Source: Peromyscus leucopus (lineage: Eukaryota > Chordata > Mammalia > Rodentia > Cricetidae). Taken from it: DNA of 64,000 bases. Location of the stretch: NCBI RefSeq assembly GCF_004664715.2, contig NC_051064.1, forward strand, positions 112,651,740 to 112,715,739, in the 5' to 3' direction. The notes under the pieces are model-generated. The model was not told the origin of the DNA. It did no database searches and worked only from the letters and a program-made list of their open reading frames with translations. Made by a program: the position numbers and the translations under genes. Shown here piece after piece: positions 1-11,019 of this stretch. Within the stretch, counting starts at the first letter, position 1, and each line of letters begins with the position of its first letter.

Positions 1-131
1 TGCCCATAGAAGCTAGAATAGGAAGTGGATCCCCTGGCACTGGAGTTGCAGACTATTGTGAGCTGCCACGTGGGTTCTGGGAATTGAACCGGAGTTTTCT
101 GGGTTAACCTCTAAGCCATCTCGCCAGCATT
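1..131 (-). mobile_element. B2/B3-type SINE, partial
   Basis: It reads gggaattgaacc through to taacctctaagccatct, the reverse complement of a B2/B3 5' region. It is cut by the window edge. Confidence 0.75.
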
Positions 132-1184
132 AGGATGTACTTATTCAAAGAATTAAGAAGAGGAAATGATATGTGCCCTCTCATTGAAACATGAAGGAAA
201 GGATGCACATCTGCCCACAGAGACTGGGATTTAAGAACTTGCAGAGAATTGTCAATAAAGTAATGGACAGAAATGAAAATGGTCTATCCGATAGGGAGTA
301 GAATTGCCAGCAACGTGACCCCTCCTCCCAAGGATTATGGCTTCAAAATGTGTTGTGCAACGACAAAAACATTAAAAATCATGATGAAGGTATGGATAGA
401 ACATTGTGTTTGTTTGCCAAACTTGTTCCTGACAAATGGGGCTCTATGTGCCAAGACGGGAAACAACAGTCCTTGAAGCTTTTAGACAGAGAAATAAGCT
501 CAAGACGCAGGATGATTTGCTTAGTGTTTGAACAGTAAGTAACAAAACACATTAGAAAGACAGGATGTGGGGAGGAGAAATGGAAAATAGCCTCTCTGCC
601 TGTGTCCACAGGCTCTGTTCTGAGTTTATTAATGGAACACTAACAATGTGGCATGCCAGCAGGCTGAGCTGCACAGTTTATATGTATTGTAAAGGTGCCC
701 GCCGACCCAGGGAACGAGAGGCAGCTGCGGTTCAGAAGCTTCTCTCCAAACTCCTGAAATTGCCCAGAGGGCAGAATCTGCCCATGTGGTGCACACTGTT
801 CTAGTTTCCACAAGGGCGTCACAGAATATGGCAGAGGTCCTACCGTGGGTAATGGCGCAGGCCACTCATTAGTGTGTTGGGGTCTAACCCCTTAGCTGCC
901 ACAAGTGTTTTTCTCCAGCAACACTGGGGTCAAACTGAACATGTTGCCTTCGCAGAAACGAATGAAAAGATATGACTAATGTCCGTCATACACAGCCCGT
1001 TTTCTCGTCTTGCTCATCTTGTTGATAGTGCTGTGGGTGTTGATACACGCTCAGGACAGTTCATGACCTTATCTTCCTCTAATCCTACCATCAGGATTTA
1101 ATGAAGGGAGAGAAGCAATTTATACAAGTTTTTCTATGACTTCCACAAATGGACTGTGGGGCACTTACACACCCAATAGACAAA
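132..1184. other. No gene or clear repeat seen
   Basis: About 1 kb of mixed-composition sequence. Short ORFs up to 79 codons occur on both strands, overlap each other and match nothing I recognise. Confidence 0.5.

Positions 1185-1228
<44 letters not shown>
1185..1228. repeat. (CA)n microsatellite
   Basis: An uninterrupted CA dinucleotide tract of about 22 units. Confidence 0.95.
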
Positions 1229-1230
<2 letters not shown>

Positions 1231-1307
1231 CAAAATAGGGAGAGCAGGAATGAAAAAGGGAAGCTTTGGGGCCACAACTCTTAGACCCAACAACAGGGTT
1301 AAGCCTT

Positions 1308-1435
1308 GGGTGTAATGAGCACTTGTGAGGTGGAAGCAGGGGAATGAGGGATTCACATCATCCTGGGTTATGTAAGGAGTTTAAGGCTAGCCTGAGCTAC
1401 AAGAGACAAAACCAAACCAAACAAATACCACTAAA
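1308..1435 (+). mobile_element. Degenerate B1-like SINE
   Basis: It holds a weak B1 body (aggctagcctgagctac) followed by an A-rich tail. The left part is badly decayed. Confidence 0.5.
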
Positions 1436-1472
1436 AACGAAAAAGAATCACTAAGTAGAAATGAGATTTTTT

Positions 1473-1809
1473 TCAATCACTTTTTTCTTTTTTTTTTAGA
1501 GACAGGGTTTCTCTGTGTAGCTTTGTGCCTTTCCTAGAACCCACTCTGTAGCCCAGGCTGGCCTTGAACTCACAAAGATCCACCTACCTCTGCCTCCTGA
1601 GTGCTGTGAGTAAAGGGGTGTGCCACCACCGCCCAGTAAACATATTTTTCCCCCCTGAGACAGGGTTTCTTTGCATAGTTTTGGTGCCTGTCCTGGATCT
1701 CACTCTGTAGACCAGGATGGCCTTGAACTCACAGAGATCTGCCTGGCTCTGGCCTCCTGAGTGCTGGGATTAAAGGTGTGTGCCACCACCGCCCGGCTCA
1801 ATCACTTTT
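1473..1809 (-). mobile_element. Two B1 SINEs sharing one target duplication
   Basis: Two complete antisense B1 copies (about 1485-1636 and 1652-1797) lie in a row. The 12-mer TCAATCACTTTT occurs only at the outer edges, at 1473-1484 and 1798-1809. One B1 therefore probably landed in the tail of the other. Confidence 0.85.
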
Positions 1810-1971
1810 CCTTATCCCTGACTTGGGAAAAATTTTGAAAATAATTTCTAAGGAATTTGTCCTCCACACTAGTCACCAGAACTCCGTGTGTCTAAACACA
1901 CCAGGCTCTCAGCACCTCTTCCTCATATCTGGAAAGTTCTCCTAAACTAGGGGATTTTCTTAACTTTGCTT

Positions 1972-2040
1972 TTGCTGAGAATTGAACCTAGGGCCTTACA
2001 AATGTTAGTGAGCACTCTGCCTTGGAACTGTGTCTGTATT
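1972..2040 (-). mobile_element. ID/B4-like fragment
   Basis: It reads gagaattgaacctagggcc and continues to agcactctgcc, the antisense of an ID-type SINE body. Confidence 0.45.
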
Positions 2041-2077
2041 ACCAGCATGTTTCTCCTCCCTTTCAAACTCAGCTCTT

Positions 2078-2215
2078 GAGCTTGTGAGATGGCTCATGCC
2101 GCCAAACCTGACAACCTGAGCTTGACCCCTAAGACCCACATGGCGGAGGGGTCAACCTACAAATTGTCCTCAGATCTCCACCTATGTGCCCTGGCATGCG
2201 TGTGCTCACAAATAC
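2078..2215 (+). mobile_element. B3 SINE
   Basis: It begins tgagatggctca, then has gacccacatgg and an A/C-rich end, the B3 pattern. Confidence 0.7.
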
Positions 2216-2253
2216 ACCCCTGAACCGCCCCCCAAAAAATGCAAATGCAATTA

Positions 2254-2410
2254 AAAGTGGAGGGTGGCAGTGCACACCTTTAATCCCAGCACTCGGGAGG
2301 CAGAGATAAGCGGATCTCTGTGAGTTCGAGGCCAGCCTGATCTACAGAGTGAGTTCCAGGACAGTCAAAGATTACATAGTGAGACCGTGTCTCAAAATAC
2401 ACAAGCCAAC
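2254..2410 (+). mobile_element. B1 SINE
   Basis: A complete B1 body with the Pol III A box region, tttaatcccagcactcggg and ggccagcctgatctacag. Confidence 0.85.
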
Positions 2411-2439
2411 AAACAAATATAATTAAAAAGAAAGAAGGA

Positions 2440-2610
2440 GCTGGGTAGTGGTGGTGCACGCCTTTAATCCCAGCACTCAGGAGGCATAGCCAGGAGGATC
2501 TTTGAGAGTTCGAGGCCAGCCTGGTCTACAGAGCGAGATCCAGGAAAGGCGCAAAGCTACACAGAGAAACCCTGTCTCGAAAAACCAAAAAAAAAAAAAA
2601 AAAAGAAAGA
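2440..2610 (+). mobile_element. B1 SINE
   Basis: A full-length sense B1 ending in a long A-tail after ctgtctcgaaaaacc. Confidence 0.9.
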
Positions 2611-2633
2611 AAGAAGAAACAAGCAAACAAACC

Positions 2634-2788
2634 TGGGGGCTGAAGAGATAGTTCATCAGTTGAGTGCTTTGCCTCAGTTTGGTTCCCAGAACCCACATGG
2701 AGGCTCCCAACTCCCTGTGACTCCAGTTTCAGGGAATCTAATAGCTCTTCTGACCTCTGAGGGGAACAGGCACCCACATGATGTACAT

Positions 2789-2843
<55 letters not shown>

Positions 2844-2872
2844 CAAAACACTATGCACATGAAAATAAAAAT
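2634..2872 (+). mobile_element. B3 SINE with (TA)n tail
   Basis: A B3 body starting ggggctgaagagatagttca whose 3' part has grown into CA/TA repeats, with about 21 TA units at 2799-2841. Confidence 0.8.
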
Positions 2873-2904
2873 ATGTCTTTAAAAGAAAACTCTGCTAAAA
2901 AGGC

Positions 2905-2968
2905 TGAAACTTGGGAGGGAGGGGAAGGGAGAAATAATGTATTTTAGAACCTCAAAAAATAAAAGAAA
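2905..2968 (+). mobile_element. L1 3' end, short
   Basis: It reads gggagggaggggaagggag and ends with cctcaaaaaataaaag, the usual last bases of a rodent L1 3' UTR. Confidence 0.6.
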
Positions 2969-3185
2969 TAATTTAAAAGATAAAACTCAGTTCTCTGGGA
3001 AGCCCTCTCTGGTACTTCTTTTTCGACAGATACCTTCTCGGTCACCTGTACTCCCTCAGGACTTGCTACACGGCAGTGGCATTGACCATGTCTGCTGACC
3101 TTCCTAGACCGCGTGCTATTTCAGTAGCCATTCTGCTGGAATCGGATCAGATTCTGTGCTTTTGACTAACAAAATGTGGCAAAAA

Positions 3186-3320
3186 CTGGGTTAGGTGACA
3201 TGTGCCTTTGATCCCAGCATGTGGGAAGCAGATGCAGGCAGATTTCTGTACATTGAAGGCCAGCCTGATCGACGTTAGCAAGTCCCGGGCCAGCCTGGGC
3301 TACAAAGTTCATGGCGATCC
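3186..3320 (+). mobile_element. B1/B4-like SINE
   Basis: It contains cctttgatcccagc and a repeated gccagcctg motif, so it is a decayed B1 or B4. Confidence 0.55.
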
Positions 3321-3399
3321 TCTTGCCTCAGCCTCCTTTGTGATTTGGGATATTTCTCTCTGACAAGTCTTTCAGTCCACTTGGGGACACCTCACATTG

Positions 3400-3840
3400 A
3401 AATTCTTTTTTTTTTTTTAATTCTTTTTGCCATGACACTTACCCCTCTGCTCCCTCATGGCTCTTCAGCTCCTTCCTGGACTTCCTCCCTCCCCCAGGAG
3501 CTGACTATATATACATACTCCTAGATCTGCAGCCCTCTTCTTAACCCCTACTCTCAGAGCTACCTACTCTGGCTCTCCTTGTGCCCTCCTGGGCCTGTAT
3601 GTTGTGAGTTTTCTTGCCTCTCCCTAGGAGCTGCCTGCTAAGTCCCCCAGCTTCTCTGTGCCCTCCTGGCTTCTTCGATACTGGAACCTTCCTCCAGTGA
3701 AGTTCCTGCTTGTTTTTCCTTGTCTCTTACGGCCACACTGTTCTCTGCCTCTTAGCTGCCTAACCCGCCCTATAGTGGGTTCTTTTCATGACCCTTCCTC
3801 CTGTTCTCTCTGATGCAATTCCTTCCTTGGACTTAATTAA
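3400..3840. other. Pyrimidine-rich stretch, unclassified
   Basis: CT-rich sequence with loosely repeated ccctcctgg and ctaggagctgcctg phrases. It may be an old repeat but I cannot name it. No coding signal. Confidence 0.4.
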
Positions 3841-4311
3841 AAGAAAATCTTTTATTGTTGTTGTTATTATTATTAAGAAATTTTCTATTCATTTTACACA
3901 CCAACCACAGATTCCCCTGTCCTCCCTCTCCTCCCTCCCCTCTAGCCTTCCCCCTCAACCCACCCACTATTCCCACCTCCTCCAAGGCAAGGTCTCCCAT
4001 GGGAAGTCAACAGAGCCTGGCACACTCAGTTGAGGCAGGTCCAAGAACCTCCTCCCTCACTAAGGCTGTGCAAAGTATCTCACCATAGGCACTAGGCTCC
4101 AAAAAGCTGGCTCATGCACTAGGGACAGGTCCCAATCCCACTGCCTGTGGGCTCCCTAAACAGTTCAAGCTAAACAACTGTCTCACCAATCCAGAGGGCC
4201 TAGTCCAGACCCATGGAGGCTCCACAGCTATTGGTCCACAGTTCATGCATTTCCACTAGTTTGGCTAGTTGTCTCTGTGTTTTTCCCCATTATGGTCTCG
4301 ATGAAGGTCTT

Positions 4312-4472
4312 AAGAATAGAAGGTTGTAAAAACTTAGAGATAAAAGGAATTTAGGATCATTTGCTTGTGCAGTGGCAGAAGTTGTTACAATCTGTGAGAA
4401 TTTGGAACTCTTTGGCCAGCAAGCTACACTGAGGCCAATCTATTTTTAGTAAGACAATGAGGCTTGGTCTAA
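4312..4472 (-). mobile_element. 161-bp tail-less insert in the L1 3' UTR
   Basis: The L1 3' UTR is interrupted here. The left edge reads GATGAAGGTCTT (4300-4311) and the right edge GATGATGGTCTT (4473-4484), an 11/12 direct repeat that looks like a target-site duplication. The insert has no poly(A) and no SINE body. Its reverse complement closely matches 5752-5904, which leads into the retrovirus-like region. I do not recognise the source RNA. Confidence 0.7.
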
Positions 4473-4492
4473 GATGATGGTCTTGCTCATAG

Positions 4493-4496
<4 letters not shown>

Positions 4497-4568
<72 letters not shown>
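4497..4568. repeat. (CT)n microsatellite
   Basis: A CT dinucleotide tract of about 36 units with one TTT interruption, inside the L1 3' UTR. Confidence 0.95.
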
Positions 4569-5691
4569 TGGACTCCTGGAGCTTGGCCTAGGACCCAGGT
4601 GTGGATCTCTGAATCTGCTTCCATCAGTCACTGGATGAGGGCTCTATGATGACAGTTGGGGTATTCAGCCATCTGATCAACAGAGTAGGCCAGTTCAGGC
4701 ACCCTCTGGACTATTGCCAGTAGTCTAAGGTGGGGTCATCCTTGTGGATTCCTGGGAACTTCCCTAGCACCCTGCCTCTTCCTATTCTCATGGTGTCTTC
4801 ATTTATCATGGTATCTCTTTCCTTGCTCTCCCACTATGTCTCTGTTCCAGCTCAAACCTCCCATTCCCCTATGTTCTCACCCCCCCATCCCCTTGCCTTC
4901 CATTATCCCCCTCACCCCCAGTTTGCTCATGTAGATCTCATCTATTTCTCCTTTGCTGGGCAACCCATGTGTCCTTCCTAGGGTCCTCCCTGCTAGCTAG
5001 TCTCCCTGGAGCTGTGGGTTGCAGTCTGGTTATCCTTTGCTTTAATATCTAGTATCCACTTATGAGTGAGTACATACCATGTTTGTCCTTCTGAATCTGG
5101 GTTACCTCACTCAGGATGATATTTTCTAGTTCCGTCCATTTGCCTGCTAATTTCACGATGTCATTGTTTTTCTCTGCTGAGTAGTACTCCATTGTGTATA
5201 TGTACACATCCATTCTTCAGCTGAGAGGCATCTAGGTTGTTTCCAGGTTCTGGCTATTACGAATAATGCTGCTATGAACATAGTTGAGCATGTGTCCTTG
5301 TGGTATGATTGAGCATTTCTTGTGTATATGCCCAAGAATGGTATAGCTGGGTCTTGAGGTAGATTGATTCACAATTTTCTGAGAAACCGCCATACTGATT
5401 TCCAAAGTGACTGTACAAGTTTGCATTCCTGCCAACAGTGGAGGAGTGTGCCCCCTGCTCCACATCCTCTCCAACATAAGCTGTCTTCAGTGTTTTTGAT
5501 CTTAGCCTTATACTTAGACAAGTATAAGATGGTATCTCAGAGTCATTTTGATTTGCATTTCCCTGATGACTAAGGATGTTGAGCAATTCCTTAAATGTCT
5601 TTTGGCCATTTGAAATTCTTCTGTTGAGAATTCTCTGTTTAGCTCTGTAGCCCAATTTTTAATTGGATTGTTAGGTATTTGGATGTCTAGT

Positions 5692-5739
5692 TTCTTGAGC
5701 CTTTTGGCTAAGATCAAGTGTAGTATCTGTTCTTATCAG
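5692..5739 (+). pseudogene. U2 snRNA 5' fragment
   Basis: About 41 bases match the 5' domain of U2 snRNA without a mismatch, including GCCTTTTGGCTAAGATCAAG and the branch-site recognition stretch GTGTAGTA. The match ends after TTCTTATCAG; the next U2 bases are absent. It lies exactly between the 5'-truncated end of an antisense L1 and a sequence that leads into a retrovirus-like region. TTTCTT occurs on both sides and could be a short target duplication or microhomology. It is far too short to be a working snRNA gene. Confidence 0.88.
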
Positions 5740-7499
5740 AGATTTTCTTAAGGCCTCGCTGTCTTACTAAAAACAGATTGGCCTCCGTGTGGCTTGCTGG
5801 CCAAAGAGTTCCAAATTCTCACAGATTGTAACAACTTCTGCCACTGCACAAGCAAATGATCCTAAGTTCTTTTTATCTCTAAGTTTTTACAACTTTCTAT
5901 TCTTAAGTCTTTTATCTCTATGACTTCTCTGTGCTTTGCTCTCAAGAAATCTTTTAAGACTATTGTGTAAACAGCCTTTATCTTGCATGTGGTTAAATAA
6001 TCTATAAAATATGAAACAAAATTTGGTGTAAAACTTATAGCAAAAAGCTTACAGTTAAACCCTATACAGAGGAATTTTAATTTGCTATACAATATCCTAT
6101 ATATATATGTGTGTTTCTACTATGGTTTACTGTATACATAATTGGATTCAACTCCTGTTTAAAAATTAGAGGCCGGGCGGTGGTGGTGGCATATGCCTGT
6201 AATCCCAGCCAGCACTCGGGAGGCAGAGGCAGGTGGATCTCTGTGAGTTCGAGGCCAGCCTGGTCTACAGAGCTAGTCCAGGACAGGCTCCAAAGCTACA
6301 GAGAAACCCTGTTTCGAAAACAAACAAACAAACAAAAAGATCAAAACTAGGAAAACATGCTTTTTTTTTTTTTTTAAGGAAAACATGTTTTAGCAGCAAC
6401 CATGTGACTTGCCTCCATCTTGGCTGATGACCTCATCCAGATGTAAGCAGCAGCATAACTAAGGTAAAGAGTACATGCCACATGATCTCACCATCTTTAG
6501 ACGACTACATGGCATAAAGCAATTCTAGACTTCTCAGTCCTACCAAGCCCTTAGTTTATCACTGTGTGTCTTTTTAGAGTAAGGAAGCAACAAGTCTCCA
6601 AAGTATTTTGGATTAGTATGGATTTTTGTATGTTCATAAAAATTTAAGGTTATATTTGCTACAGCAAACTATATATATGATTCAACTCTGGTTTACAATA
6701 TACTCTATATACTGATAAAAATTTAGGTTTTTTTTTTATAGGTATAAAGGCCTATCCAGATTAACAAAAGCTGACTTAGAGGTTTACATTAAGCACTTAT
6801 GTCTTTGCCAATTGTTCAACACTAAGCTGCTAGAAACAACATATGTTTGATAAGTAAGATATATTTGATAAATAAGATATGTTTGAGATTTTTTTAAGGC
6901 TACTCCTAACAGATAGAGCTGCAAAATCCTAATCTTACAAAAGCTACTAACTTATTGTTAACTGTTAAAGAGAATATGCAAGTTAATAGTCATCTTATAA
7001 AGGATCAAATTCTTTAATGTGTTCAGAACTATGCTTGCAGTCATACTAAGTATTAATGTAATTAATTAGAGGAATAAGCTTTATTTAGCTTCCTTATATG
7101 TTTTCAAAGTTAGGCCTAAATCAAGTAATTAAATCAGGTATACTGAATAGATTGATGGTCCTCAAACTCTTCAGAAATCTTCTGAATATGACATTTAAAA
7201 TGTTCAATAACTGGGTGGTGGTGGCGCACGCCTTTAATCCCAGCACTCATGAGGCAGAGGCAGGTGGATCTCTGTGAGTTTCAGGCCAGCCTGGTCTATG
7301 AAGCAAGTTCCAGAACAGGCTCCAACCCTGTCTCGAAAAGCCAGGGTTTATTATATATAACAAAATAGCTTAAGCTGGGCATGGTGGTGCACACCTTTAA
7401 TCCCAGCACTCAGAAGAAAGAGGCAAGTGAATCTCTGTGAGTTCCAGGCGAGCCTGGGCTATAGAGCTAGTTGCAGTTGCAGGACAGCCAGGGATACAC

Positions 7500-7823
7500 A
7501 AAGAAACCCTGTCTGAAAAAACAAAAACCAAAAATGGAACACCAAAAACCCCACAAGCTTCCCATAACAGAGAGAAGTTCCTGGCAACATGTCTGGGATC
7601 TCCTCCAAAGAAGGTGATGGAGCACAGAAAAACTCCACCTGGAGCCTGCTTTCAATGTGGCAAAGCCGGCCACTGTGTGAAAACTGCAGGGACCCTGTCT
7701 AAACGGTGGACAAGCAGGACACTGGGGAAGTTGATTGTCATACTGTGCCTAGACAAGGTAGGCCAGTCCCCCCAAATTCCTCCTCCACAAGGAAGTCTGT
7801 TGGGCCCCGTGGCCAAAGATTGA
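7500..7823 (+). pseudogene. Retroviral gag nucleocapsid remnant
   Basis: An open frame encodes PPGACFQCGKAGHC, the start of a CCHC zinc knuckle (C at codon 7647-7649, then C, then H). The spacing C-x2-C-x4-H is right, but the fourth ligand position reads Ala in this frame. Cysteine codon tgc lies one base out of frame, so a small indel has broken the knuckle. The left part of the frame is B1 sequence. It belongs to an old endogenous retrovirus and is non-functional. Confidence 0.75.
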
Positions 7824-7857
7824 CACTGCCCTGGGACCTCTGCTCCCAACAACCATT

Positions 7858-7997
7858 GAGGAACCTAGGGTGATTGTCCGGGTAGCTGCTAAGTCTCTGT
7901 CATTTTTAGTAGTTTCAGGAGCTATTTGGTCTATACTTCCTGCTTACTCAGGTAAAATTTATCCTTCTCAGATCTCTGATGCTGTTGATGACTAAGC
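7858..7997 (+). pseudogene. Retroviral aspartic protease remnant
   Basis: In one frame the peptide runs EPRVIVRVAAKSLSF and then LVVSGAI (7906-7926), followed by WSILPAYSGKIYP. This is the flap and active-site neighbourhood of a retroviral pepsin-like protease, placed just after the nucleocapsid remnant as expected. The residue at the catalytic Asp position (7912-7914) is Val, and a stop follows at 7993-7998. The enzyme is inactive. Confidence 0.75.
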
Positions 7998-9206
7998 TAA
8001 TGATAGCTCTGTCTGTTTAACCGCAGCAACCAAGGCTCCAGATGCCTTCGCAGTTGTCAAGTCTCACTTTTCTAGGCCTTCAGCTGAGAAACACAGTTTA
8101 CCTTGCTACCAGACTAAAAAGAGATAAACTCACAAAACAGGTTTCAAAGTAGCTTTTTACTATTCGTTTAAAGGAACTTGCTTTACAATGACTACTGTCA
8201 GTAATCACCCACCTGTATCTCGTGGTAAATAATAACTGGAATAAAAAAAGTTTAAAGTTTATGTAAGTTTAAAGGTATAAGAAAGTGACTTAAGGCATAT
8301 AAAAAAACGAAAACCACTTCAGATTTCTTTTCCTCACTATGCTATTGTTATACTAAGACTTCAAAAATTCAGCATATTAACAATCAATGGAGTTCTGATA
8401 AGCTATTAATCTAGCTCTGGTAAAGCACTGTTACTGTTATCATAGCCACAAGCTCAAAAATTTAAATTTCCTTTGGTTGTCTTCTAAGTACAGACTTTAA
8501 AATGTTTCTCCTTGGGGCTAAAAACACCTGTCCAGTCTATATACACCCAGTCTCTGGATAGAGGAAAGAGTGTTAATGCTTTTAACCAAAATCATTTTTA
8601 GGTTCCCAAGCTTTTACTATGAGTCAAATGAGTCTACTGCTCTTTCTGTAGAGTGGATTTCAGTACAGATTACAAACAGTGGTAATGCTAACGTACCTAC
8701 AACTTACCTCTTTTTATAAACTTAAAAAAATTCTTGTAAGCTTCAGGCAATCAATTGGATCCATCTCTCACAGGTCAAATGGACTCCAGATGAGTACTGT
8801 CAATCAACAGCCTGTTTCCTACCTGCCGATTCCCAAGGGTGGGATCTCTTCCCTTTTCCTGGTCTTGGGACTCCCCTTTCCCAACTACCAGGACCGTGGG
8901 CTAAACGTTTCAAATGTGCACCCAAGAAAAAAATTTCCCCTAAACTCTTTAACTTTACTTCCTGTCCCTGATACATGTTCCAGCAGATTTCCAATCAATC
9001 AAGACTGCAAACTGCTCCAACTGCTGCCTGCGTGTCCCTAGTCCCAGACGGTCCTGCAGAGAGCCAGTGAAACAGCCTGCTCTTCCTGAACTTGGCCTTC
9101 ATTCCAGCCTTTTGATTCCCTAACAATGACACTCCAATGCCAGCAAGGAAGTAGTCATAGAAGATTAAACCCCTTGTCATTCTTTTATTAGCAACAAAAA
9201 GGCTGA

Positions 9207-9601
9207 TGTGTTAAGTTTCAAACCCAGGACAAATGCTGAGGTGCCTGCTTAACATATCAAAGTAGACCTGACTGCCAGGTTCTCCCAGCATCCCCCAGTC
9301 CCTACCTGTTACAGGGTATGGCTAGCATACCCCATCCTCTCCCGTCCAGTCCAGGAGCTCTTCCCTATACAATCCAGGTTTTGGTTACCTGCCCCTTTTT
9401 GTACCTTTGGTCTCTAGGTTACTTCACCTGGTTCCCTCCTCTCTCCTCCTCCTCCTTCCCCGCCCGCCTCCTCTCCCCACGTGGTCTGCTCAGCCTGGTC
9501 AGGTCCACTTTGGACTCTCCCAGATGTCTCTGCCTCTGACTCTTCTCTCCCTTTATAAAGCTACAATAAACTTTCTCCTCCACCATACCTAGGAGCAGTC
9601 A
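9207..9601 (+). mobile_element. 3' LTR of endogenous retrovirus A
   Basis: It begins TGTGTTAAG after a weak purine tract (caacaaaaaggctga). It has a TATA-like tttataaag, a polyadenylation signal acaataaac and ends near gagcagtca. Length is about 395 bp. Confidence 0.65.
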
Positions 9602-9734
9602 TGTCCTTTCCTTTCCTTTTTGGTTTTTGGGTTTTTTGTTTTTTTTTTATTCAACACCCTGTCTCAAAAACAAACACACACATACAAAAAACAACTAAGC
9701 AAAAGAAAACCTTCTAAGATCTTAGAGTTGCTAA

Positions 9735-9845
9735 AGGCAAGGCTGAAGATTGTGACTCGTGCCTGTGGTACCTACCCATGAGTATCGCTCTAAGTGTGAG
9801 ACCATCTTGGGCTATAGAGTAAGACCCAGTCTCAAAACAAATAAA
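9735..9845 (+). mobile_element. B1/B4-like SINE
   Basis: A decayed SINE ending accatcttgggctatagagt and then gtctcaaaacaaa. Confidence 0.5.
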
Positions 9846-9849
9846 GGCA

Positions 9850-10340
9850 CTGTCTCATAGATCATTCAAAACCCCTTGCAAGGAAAGGAATGCAAGGTCT
9901 GCCGTGCCTCAGAGACCCTTGCTGCTGAGCAAGCTGGCCTCACTTAGGTTTGTCCCACATCAGCTTCACAAGGCCTGTATCAAGGCTGCGAAAGACATTT
10001 ATGGCTTTTTTCCCCACAAGCTAACAGAGTTGAGTATACTGATATACAGGAACTCCCCAATTTATAAAAAGGATGCATTAGATCCCTCTGAAACCCACGG
10101 ACACAATACAAAACAAAGAGGCTTCTGGGTCCCCACCTACCACGGCCAGAACAGACTGAAGAAAGCACTGAGCGACAAAAATCGGGCTGTTTCTTAAGGG
10201 AATGGTAGATGACTCATAGAGCAGAATCCAGTCACAAAGGCTTATTCTTAGAGAGCAGAATGCAGCTGTAATTAAAGAGCCAGCCAGTAGAGCTGGCCAG
10301 ACTTCAGAATGTCTTGTTTCATTGTTTAAATTCATTTAAT
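9850..10340. other. No gene or clear repeat seen
   Basis: A plus-strand ORF of 97 codons spans 9904-10197 but overlaps minus-strand ORFs and has no recognisable domain. Confidence 0.4.
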
Positions 10341-10347
10341 TTGTTCC

Positions 10348-10436
10348 TTTTTTTTTTTTTTTTTCAGTGCTCGGCACTAAACCCAGGACCTTGTGCCTTC
10401 CGGGCCAGCTCTACCACTAAACTAACTCCCTAACTC
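10348..10436 (-). mobile_element. ID-type SINE, antisense
   Basis: A T-run is followed by actaaacccaggaccttgtgc and ctctaccactaaact, the antisense of an ID element. Confidence 0.65.
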
Positions 10437-10474
10437 CTATTTTTTTTTTAATAATAAAAAATTAAGTTAAAAAA

Positions 10475-10482
10475 GCAGTGTG

Positions 10483-10515
<33 letters not shown>

Positions 10516-10625
10516 TCAGAGGACAACTTGTAGGAGCTCTTCCCACCATGTGGGTTCTGAGGATTGAACTCAGGTCCTCAGGCGTGGAGGCAGGCTCCCT
10601 TGTCTGCTGAGCCCTCTTGTTGGTC
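10475..10625 (-). mobile_element. B3/B2 SINE with (TG)n
   Basis: A (TG)n tract leads into gttctgaggattgaactcagg, an antisense B2/B3 body. Confidence 0.75.
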
Positions 10626-10639
10626 TTCGAAATTTGTGT

Positions 10640-10760
10640 TTGAAGCAGGATATCAGTATAGAACCCACTAGGCAGGTGAGAACACCTTTGAACTTACTGA
10701 AACCCTCCTGCTTCGTGGTCCCTTGTGCTGAGATTATTGGTGTGTACCATCATTTCTAGA
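10640..10760 (-). mobile_element. Decayed B1
   Basis: Antisense B1 remnants including gctgagattattggtgtgtacc. Confidence 0.4.
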
Positions 10761-10796
10761 TTAAGAAAATTCGGGTGAGTGTTAATGCACTTTAAT

Positions 10797-10990
10797 TTTT
10801 TTTTTATTTATTTATGTGTGAGTGTATGTGTGTAGGTCAGGAGTTGGCAGGTGTCCATAGAGCCAGAAGAGGGCATTAGTCCGACCATCTGGAGCTGGAG
10901 TTAAGGGCAGGGGTGAGCTGCCACACATGGGTGTTGGGAAGAGCAGCAAGTGCTCCTTATCACCACCAGTTAAAGTTGTTTTTTTTTCTT
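10797..10990 (-). mobile_element. B3 SINE, antisense
   Basis: It begins ttatttatgtgtgagtg, then agccagaagagggcat and gctggagtt, typical of B3. A poly-C run lies just downstream at 11007-11019. Confidence 0.75.
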
Positions 10991-11019
10991 CCAGCACTAT
11001 GCTTCCCCCCCCCCCCCCA

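Larger units (their letters stand above)
3845..5691 (-). mobile_element. 5'-truncated LINE-1, antisense
   Basis: Reading the minus strand, 5691 to about 5100 is the end of L1 ORF2. Frames with phrases such as PPLLAGMQTCTVTLEI and HMLNYVHSSII are the C-terminal region familiar from rodent L1 ORF2. The rest is a 3' UTR ending at a T-rich stretch near 3845, which is the A-tail on the minus strand. ORF2 is broken by stops and frameshifts. The UTR is interrupted by a 161-bp insert and carries a (CT)n tract. The copy is dead. Confidence 0.9.
5752..9206 (+). mobile_element. Endogenous retrovirus A, internal region, decayed
   Basis: A non-coding AT-rich leader-like region (5752-7200) is followed by gag and protease remnants (7540-8000) and further AT-rich sequence to an LTR at 9207. 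Three B1 copies interrupt it (6171-6340, 7210-7343, 7374-7525). The part around 6960-7205 matches 34440-34605, and the gag end matches 35120-35220, so a second copy of the same family lies downstream. Most of pol and env are not recognisable. No 5' LTR was identified. The 5752-5904 end has an inverted copy at 4312-4472. Confidence 0.65.

Noticed and set aside
8679..9041. 120-codon ORF in retrovirus A as an env remnant
   Set aside because: No signal peptide, cleavage site or transmembrane pattern can be seen, so I did not call env.
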